DNA of 64,000 bases from positions 64,000,952 through 64,064,951 of the forward strand of contig NC_045441.1 in NCBI RefSeq assembly GCF_002776525.5, given 5' to 3'. The stretch's first letter is position 1. Every line of letters starts with the position of its first letter. Origin of the DNA: Piliocolobus tephrosceles (Eukaryota; Chordata; Mammalia; Primates; Cercopithecidae). This document shows, one piece after another, positions 57,173 through 64,000 of this stretch. The position numbers were made by a program, and so were the translations under genes. Under the pieces are notes generated by a model. That model was not told the DNA's origin. It saw only the letters and a list, made by a program, of their open reading frames with translations, and searched no databases.

Positions 57173-60100
57173 TTTCTAGATTCAAATAATGCTACCTTCA
57201 TTAACATCATAGTTAAGTCAGTCACCCATTGTTGACACTCATTCTGGCTCCTCATGTTTTCTGCCCCATACAAAAGTCATTGCTATTTAAAAATAGCTAC
57301 TGGCCATTTTGCCCTGTGGTCTCTCAGATATACCAACGTGACTTTGAGCACCTTCTTTCTGCTGAGCCTCCTTTCCCATGTGGAACTCAGTCACCATAAG
57401 CCTACCATTAGCAGGGAATACTAATGAAGTGGAAAGGGGCAGGATATATGGATATAATGCAGCTCTGGATTTAAGTATTGTAGTCCATCCCTCTCATTTG
57501 CATCCCATCCAAGTTGTTACTCTTTGCCACTTGCTTCTCACTGTGTTTTGACTCAGTAAACCATGTAGTTTGAGGTCTTAATTTGGTCTATGAGACATTG
57601 GCTCCTGACTTCTGAAACAGTAGCATAGTTAGAAGCTATCATGGCATCATGGTAATTTCTCATCTTGACAAGACTACAGCCTAACTATATACTGTGAAAT
57701 CCAAAGATGTACAATGGAATCAACCTTAAGAATTGGAATTTTTAAGACATTGGAACAAAAAAACATACATGTAACAATGAAATAGCAAACCCCTAAGTAA
57801 AAGTGGCCAAACAATGAGAAATGGTGGAATTAAAAGAAAGTAATTTCCCATAACAGTAGAAAAATACAGTTCATTGTGACATCAATATGTGTCTGGTATT
57901 GGTGAGACAAGGTCCCTAAACATGACGGTAATCAGTGATTGTTAAAGTTATAGCGCCAAATATTAATAAAATGTTCATATTTTTAAATTGTATGTTCCAT
58001 TCATCCTTTTGTCAGTGAACACTTGGCATAATTAAAACAGCATGGCACAGACACATTAAGACATATATAAGCAGTAGTCCTCTTTCCTTCCATTATAAAA
58101 ACTTAGCAGTTTTAATGTATACAAAGATTAATATAATCCAGATAATTTAGCTGTAAGTTTGGTTCGGAATCACCAAGAAAATGATACAAGTATTCAGAAG
58201 AACAGCTTCTGAATACTTCCATTTCTTCTCAATGAGAATAATCAACAGAAAACAAAAAATCAATCAAGTGTCAAATAACAACTAGGTAATTACTATGGAC
58301 TCAGTAATCTAAGCACTGCACATGATGCAAAAACACCTTGAACATGAAAACTGCCTGCTCTTAGGCCGTTGCTATCCAGTCTTTCTTCTTCAACCTATCT
58401 ACATGAAACAGTTTACATACATTGCATTAATTCTCACGAAGAGCAAAGGAAAAAAATCAAGACACTTTAAAATAAACTTTGTCACCAGTACTGAGAACCC
58501 CACTCCTATCCCCAGTATCAGTCTACTTCCTGGGATCACCAAGGTAATGTAGTTATGTTAGACACGAATCTGCCTTTCTGAATCTTCAGAGCTGTATCCG
58601 CCTTTTGATGCCCATCAGAATCAAGGCCTTCATCATAGCTTGAAAAAAAGATGTAGACATGTAAAGACCAAGCTTCTCTCTGCATATTTCATAATATTTC
58701 TCTCCATGTGGGACCTTCCCACCACTAAAGCAATGTAAAAATTAGCAACTCGGACCAATATCAAGAGGGTAATGAGAATGAACTTTGATACTTGTACTTG
58801 GAACCTAAACCAGAGATCTTGTGGGCTCTTGATAAGCCAAGTTATACATATGCAGGCTGATATTCAACCAATAAATACTGGTACAGTCATCCCAGTTATT
58901 AATATGTCAAAGTACTTCCCTCAAGAGTTGATAAATAGGTACTACAGCGGTTGCTCCCCATTGGATCTTCCCTACACCCATATGGAGTGCCCTTATTTTC
59001 CACTGAAAGCCCTAGCCATGACTAGATTTAATTCATTGGTACCTATACCGCATCAATTGTTAGATATTCTGAATCTATTCCAATAGTGTGTGCCAGTTCA
59101 CATACGTAAAGATATATTTAATATAATATGCCTTGGGAGGATGGACTTTTCAGTTCACCCAGTTGCCTAGCAATAAATGGAAACATTAGTTTGGTCCCCT
59201 GCCCTCTGTTTGTAGATATTTTGCTTAAGTAAACAAATGTGAATGTATCTGGTAATTCTACTCTTAACACACAAATACTAGTAACCTGGGGTTCTTCACA
59301 TCTTTAAGCAAAGAAACTTTGGGAACACCTGATAAAGTATATAATTGAAGAATATTTGAAAGACAACTTAAGCCTTAAGCATTAAGCTCAGAAGAACTAG
59401 ACTTGGTGATCTGGTCCGTAAAATTATCATTTGGAACCTGTTAGGAATATTCTGCACTGAAAATCCTTGGGGGCCTCTATCAGTTCTGTTATCTATTAGG
59501 GGAAGAAATAACAAGATGTGCAAAGTGGTTAGGAGTTTTTCCTAGTCAATGTCTTAGGAAAATGAAGCAGTTGCCATACATGTATTAAAATGCTCCTTTT
59601 TCCCCATGGCAAGGTGGATACGCAAATCATGTCACAAGTTCTTATCCAGGAACTTTGCACCACAATTGAAACACTTCTCTTTCCTCCACCACATTGAATT
59701 TTCACTTCACTGCTAGGTTGCCCGCTCTACTTTCCTTTGATTGCAGTGACATCTAATGTCAGAGTCAGAGAGTAGCTCAGCTCAGCTCCTGTTGAACTTC
59801 CAAATTGACTCTTCAGGTTGTAAACCCACCTCCTCCGCAGACAAACAGCTCACTAGGATAATTTATTGGGCCAAGAAAAACATGAACAAAACTGAATAAA
59901 CTTGTTTAAAATTGAAATGGAATTAGTACTCGAATCATGAATTTTCAAAACTGGCTCCTACTCATCTTGAGAGAAGTCTATCCTCTAAAATATCATGTTT
60001 TGGGAAAATACCTAATACATCAGCCCATCTTATTGCTAAAAGAGTTTTCTCACTAGTTTCTGGGCTTAGTGGGCTCACTTGAATAATAGTTATACAATAA

Positions 60101-60289
60101 ATAAGAGAAGCTAATATTTATTGGGAACTCATCAGCTATCATTTTTAAAATACTCATTTATTTTCTTTTCCAAAAAAGAGAGCAATTTGACCTTTGTATT
60201 TACTGTTTTATCTTCATTAACTGCCGAAGAGACCAAAGCGCCTGCTCTAAGGTAGGCCCACATGTTTGGGAAGGTACTGACTGCTGTCA
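57173..60289. other. Unassigned DNA
   Basis: No gene or confident repeat. The 104-residue plus-strand frame at 58772-59086 is in a relatively complex sequence, but I do not recognise the protein and see no supporting exon structure. The 58280-58460 stretch may contain a faint MIR. Confidence 0.5.
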
Positions 60290-60430
60290 CTTTTCATGTT
60301 CTCTCACATTTCATCATTACAACACTTCCGTACGATAAACATTATCATCATTTCTATTTGCATTAGTAATTTGTCTGTGGTCATGGTGGCTACTAAGCAG
60401 GATTGGAACCCAGACATCCTAGCCCCAGAA
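60290..60430 (+). mobile_element. MIR fragment
   Basis: CATTTCATCATTACAACACTT, AAACATTATCATCATTTCTA and TAAGCAGGATTGGAACCCAGA follow the order of the MIR 3' half. Confidence 0.65.
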
Positions 60431-60754
60431 TAGAAGGACCACTGGAGGCTGGATGCTCAGGGCAAATGGTCCCATGATCACTTCTCCTCACATAACTAAC
60501 AAGTCATGACAATTGTTAAGGCAATGACGACATTGTTAGAGGAAGCATCACAAAAGGTGGGATTGAAATCAGTGGTCACACTGTAAGGTAAAATGTGAAA
60601 AGAAAATTCTCTTTTCATGTTCATGCTTGACTGGAGAATCAATTCCTTGTCGTGGTCCCCTATGGGCCCACTCCTCCAGATGTTAGAACCTGTCTACTCT
60701 CCTTCTGTAGGACTCCCACTCTTAACTACTATGCATACTGCCTTCCTAGTGGAA

Positions 60755-60880
60755 AGAACACAAAATTTGGATTCAAATGATCTAAGTTTAAGACCAGGCT
60801 CTGCTACTTACTGTGAGTTTGGACAAGTCACTCAACCTATCTTAGGTTCAATTTAAAGTGGAGTAAATGGTAGCATTCTG
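60755..60880 (+). mobile_element. MIR 5' half
   Basis: AGAACACAAAATTTGGATTCA, AGACCAGGCTCTGCTACTTAC and TTTGGACAAGTCACTCAACC are the well-conserved first half of MIR, including its core. Confidence 0.8.
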
Positions 60881-61577
60881 TACAAGATGCCAAACTCAGC
60901 CCACATTCTTCTTTTTTGAACATAGTAAGGAAACAATTATACCCTCTTGAAAATGACAGAAAGATGTACTTAGTCAAACTGAAAATTCAAGAAATCTCTC
61001 TAAGACAGCACAGACAAGATCAGGCTGTGAGGACTGACATGTCCATAATCTAATATGTATAAAAGACAGCCTGCAGGGCGTAAGTGAAGGAACACTATCT
61101 GCCTCCAACAGGTTTGCAGTGGGGCCTGAAAATAAAGCTAAGTCATGCGATGATTTGTGGGAGAAATTGTTCATTCTGCTGGCATTTCCAGGAAGTGCAA
61201 TAAAAGCTGGAGTCTTCATACAGTGGGGAGCTACAAAGGCACCCACAGTGTAAACCTGGCAAAGGCAGGCTTAGGAAATGAAGTCACTCTGGAGGTTTAA
61301 TAGCTGGCTACACCCCTTACAGAAACACCTTATCACACAGATATAAAAACAAGATCTATAGTCATAAACAAAACAATTTGAAGCTAGAAAAGAAGTTTCA
61401 AAATGAAAAGTGTGATTGCTAACCTTTTTACTGTAATGGGAAAAATAAAGAATAAACTGACTACTACAAGGATCAAATTGGTTAAAAAAAAACAATGAGA
61501 AATTCAGGCCTCTGTGGAGGCAGGCTAGAGAGATGCAAATTATAAAGGGCATATAGATAATAATGTCAGATTTCCAA
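60881..61577. other. Unassigned DNA
   Basis: No recognised gene or repeat; the minus-strand frames at 60974-61246 and 61271-61552 lack domains. Confidence 0.5.
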
Positions 61578-61579
61578 TA

Positions 61580-61990
61580 CAGATGGTCCTTGACTTACCA
61601 TGGTTTGACTTACAAGTTTTCTACTTCATAATGGTGCAAAAGCGATATGCCTGTAGTGGAAATCATACTTTAAATGTTGAATTTTGATATTTTCCCAGGC
61701 TAGTGATACATAGTAGCAGACTCTCTTGTGCTGGGCAGAGGCAGTGAGCCCCAGCTTCCAGTCAGCCATGCAATCTGGAGGGTAAACCAATACTCTACAG
61801 TGCAGTGTGTTGCCAGATGATTTTACCCAGTTGAAGACTAATATAAGTGTTCTGAACACACTTAAGGTAGGCTAGGCTAAGCTATAATATTCAGTACTTT
61901 AGGTATATTAAATGCATTTTCAACTTGCGATATTTTCAACTTATAATGTGCTTATCAAGATGTAACTCCACCATAAGTCGAGGAACATCT
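61580..61990 (+). mobile_element. Non-autonomous Tigger-type (TcMar) DNA transposon
   Basis: The ends are inverted copies: CAGATGGTCCTTGACTTACC at the left and, at the right, the complement of AGATGTTCCTCGACTTATGG. TA precedes the left end (61578-61579). The inside carries CTGGGCAGAGGCAGTGAGCC, GTGTTGCCAGATGATTTTAC and AAGGTAGGCTAGGCTAAGCT, a known internally deleted Tigger relative whose exact family number I will not guess. It has no transposase. Confidence 0.82.
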
Positions 61991-62084
61991 CAAATCTGGA
62001 AAGCAAGTTTTCCAGAAATAAAGAGTTGATCATAATGAAATTCAATAACCAGCTAGATGATAAGAAGAAACACTTCTAGAAACT

Positions 62085-62690
62085 GAACACAGCCTTGGGT
62101 GTTTATGATTCAACACATTTATTGAGTCTTAGGCAAAATTAAGAAGTAGCAATTTATATTTTATAATATCTTGATGAAATTTTTTAACCAAAACACCTCT
62201 ATTTTAATCTTCAAATAAACTTTTTTCTTTTTTTTCCAAGATAATCATGATTAGCTTACAAAAATGGGTACATGCCTTCAAAACATTTCCCTTAATAGGA
62301 AACTTAGTTTTATAAGATCTAAACACTAAAAGGCGAAAAAAAAAATCTATTTTCTTTTCATTACAAGACAAAACAGAATTCAGCATAAGTCAAGGAAACA
62401 CATTCATACCTCAGGTCCTCCTCCTCCATGAACCAACATTATTATATTATTTCTATTTAGTGAAATCTGATCTAATTTAGTACTCTTTCTTCTGGTGGGA
62501 TTTCAAAATCAGTGATATCGTGTAGTACTGTATTGACAAAGTTATCAAATCCTAGAAGAGTATCAACAATTTCCTTATCACTCTTCATCACAATGAGAAT
62601 TTTTGATTCTTAGATTTGTCTATAAGCTCTAGCAGTAGCAGCTGGAAGGAGCTGGTACTAGTGTTAGCCCCCATGCCTGTGATGGAAATG
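62085..62690 (-). pseudogene. LSM5P: LSM5 processed pseudogene
   Basis: The minus strand from 62674 (ATG) to 62404 (TGA) aligns through its length with LSM5, a 91-residue subunit of the Lsm1-7 and Lsm2-8 rings that bind mRNA 3' ends and U6 snRNA. Readable parts are QLLLLELIDK (Sm1 start), MKSDKEIVDTLLGFDNFVNT, VLHDITDFEIPPEER and, after a 4-base loss, TKLDQISLNRNNIIMLV with a C-terminal GGGGPEV. The region spans 271 bases against 276 in the gene, with no introns, so it is a retrocopy. A small deletion before the MKSD block and the 4-base loss near 62485 shift the frame twice. A 3' untranslated stretch down to about 62085 has AATAAA at 62120. No A tail is left. No promoter is expected. Confidence 0.85.
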
Positions 62691-62712
62691 GACTTGATCT
62701 TGATTAACATTT

Positions 62713-63002
62713 TTTTTTCTTTGAGACAGAGTCTCGCTCTGTTGACCATGTTGGGGTGCAGTTGTGCCATCTTGGCTCACTGCAACAGCCGTCTCCCAGG
62801 TTCTAGCAATTCTCCTGCCTCAGCCTCCTGAGTAGTTGGGATTACAGGTGCGCACCACCATGCCCAGCTAATTTTTGTATTTTTAATAGAGACTGGGTTT
62901 GCCATGTTGGCCAGGTTAGTCTCGAACTCCTGACCTCAGGTGATTTGCCCGCCTCAGCCTCCCAAAGTGCTGGGATTACAGGCGTGAGCCACCACGCCTG
63001 GC
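62713..63002 (-). mobile_element. AluS, antisense, beside the LSM5 retrocopy
   Basis: Full length: a short T run and CTTTGAGACAGAGTCTCGC to GGCGTGAGCCACCACGCCTGG. CTTGATTAACATTTTT is duplicated on both sides (62699-62714 and 63003-63018). It lies about 25 bases upstream of the retrocopy start codon. Confidence 0.92.
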
Positions 63003-63018
63003 CTTGATTAACATTTTT

Positions 63019-63912
63019 AATTTTAAGAACAAGCAAATAATTCTACAAGCTTCTGGACAAGGAAAAAAAAAAATAGGTCACACAATAACGACAGATGGTC
63101 CTCAAACCTTTCTTCCATACCAAGTAGAAGATGGTGCCCACTAAATAAGCAGAACCCTCAACAGCTGTATCTAAAACGTACTGAACTATGAATAATCCAA
63201 CATTCACGCAAGCTCCCATCCCAGGAGATGAACAAAAAGGCATTTTAGACTTACAAAGATCAATTAATATCACCAGTGTACACTTCTTCTAAAATTATAC
63301 ACACAAAAAAATTTTACCCAGCCTATTAGTAAAGCAAAATAAACAATGATAAAGATACAGCATAAAAGAAATATCAATCAAAAATGAAACTAAAAGTCAA
63401 AAAAGTTAAATATGTAATTATGAAATAAGCAAATGCTAAATAATGTTATCAATTAGGATGCTGCCTGATAGCTAAAAGTAACAAAACCTCAGCTGGCTTA
63501 AACAATAGGAAGAAAATTTTTTTCTTAGAAAAAGCCCTAAGATATGACAGTTTCAGGCTGGAGGCTGATTAAAATGGTGATTCTGATATTTAGACACACA
63601 CAGAGGTGCACACACACACGCACACACACACAGATTCTCTCCATCTTTCACTCAGGTTCTTTAAGGTAAATCAACATGTTTTTTCCTAATCATCCTCATG
63701 AAACTACGGTGGCTGTCGGAGTTCAATACACTGCATCCAGATATGACCATATCAGTGGAAAAGGGAGCCATTTTCTTTACATTTATTGATTTTTAATTAA
63801 TGAGAAGAAACTTTCCTTAGATTTCCCCTATTTCATCAGCAAGAATTATATCACATGTTTATGCCTAAACCAACAGTGATTTAGAAAGGGGATCACCATG
63901 ATTGGGTAAAAA
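63019..63912. other. Unassigned DNA with a CA repeat
   Basis: No gene visible. The piece at 63450-63560 (CAGCTGGCTTAAACAATAGG) looks like the end of an old interspersed repeat, but I cannot name it. Confidence 0.5.
63594..63633 (+). repeat. (CA)n microsatellite, interrupted
   Basis: CA units are broken by GAGGTG and CG interruptions, so it is likely stable in length. Confidence 0.9.
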
Positions 63913-64000
63913 TAGACCAGGAGTTCAGCCTCATCACTAATGACATTTTGGGATGGATAATTCTTTGTTGGAGGGAGCTATTCTGTACATTGTTTAAAAT
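63913..64000 (-). mobile_element. MER20-like hAT-Charlie element, cut by window end
   Basis: AATGACATTTTGGGATGGAT, AATTCTTTGTTGGAGGGAGC and TCTGTACATTG match the reverse complement of the MER20 3' part in order. The rest lies beyond the window. The name is from memory of the consensus. Confidence 0.65.

Noticed and set aside
1..64000. CRISPR array, operon, phage or bacterial defence system
   Set aside because: Repeats here are interspersed retroelements and microsatellites, not regularly spaced direct repeats. There are no ribosome binding sites or adjacent bacterial frames, and Alu, MIR and L1 content identifies primate nuclear DNA.

Overview
This window is primate nuclear DNA: AT-rich, intergenic or deep-intronic, and built mostly from retroelements and old DNA transposons. 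I find no intact protein-coding gene, no RNA gene, no CRISPR array and no prokaryotic feature. The long reading frames are decayed LINE-1 or transposase fragments or chance frames. The best lineage clue is the Alu at 47991-48301. Its sequence differences (GGGCGAGGTGGC, GAGATCCAGCCACT, an AATGACATAAAC variant of AATGGCGTAAAC) and its clean 14-bp target-site duplication fit the young AluY lineage of Old World monkeys, so a cercopithecid such as a macaque, baboon or green monkey is more likely than human. This is from memory of the subfamily, not a search.

Layout. 1-10775: sparse old repeats (a MER1-like hAT remnant, a MaLR LTR, two Alus) in otherwise unassigned DNA. 10776-13194: a TA-flanked Tigger1 with a dead transposase and a solo ERV1-like LTR inserted in it. 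15598-24167: an 8.5-kb LINE-1 composite bounded by one target-site duplication, with two overlapping copies of ORF2 and a 0.6-kb non-L1 segment between them. 24168-36404: mostly unassigned, with a trimeric Alu, truncated Alus, an MLT1-type LTR, an old L1 3' end, MIRs and a strong CTCF-type motif at 32566-32584. 36405-44048: four related L1 pieces (one nearly full length with an ORF2 deletion, two 3' ends, one antisense 3' end). 45640-57120: a nested stack in which an old L1M is split by a HAL1/L1M-like element carrying two Alus, and by a nearly full-length L1PB/older-L1PA element. 57121-64000: unassigned DNA with MIRs, a non-autonomous Tigger-type element, an antisense LSM5 processed pseudogene with an Alu beside it, and a MER20-like element cut by the window end.

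The elements do not form a pathway. What links them is history: nested insertions and target-site duplications give a relative order (L1M, then HAL1-like, then L1PB, then Alus, with the monkey-type AluY the youngest). I found no sign of an undescribed coding system. The items most worth checking are the composite L1 at 15.6-24.2 kb with its 0.6-kb captured segment, and the CTCF-like site.
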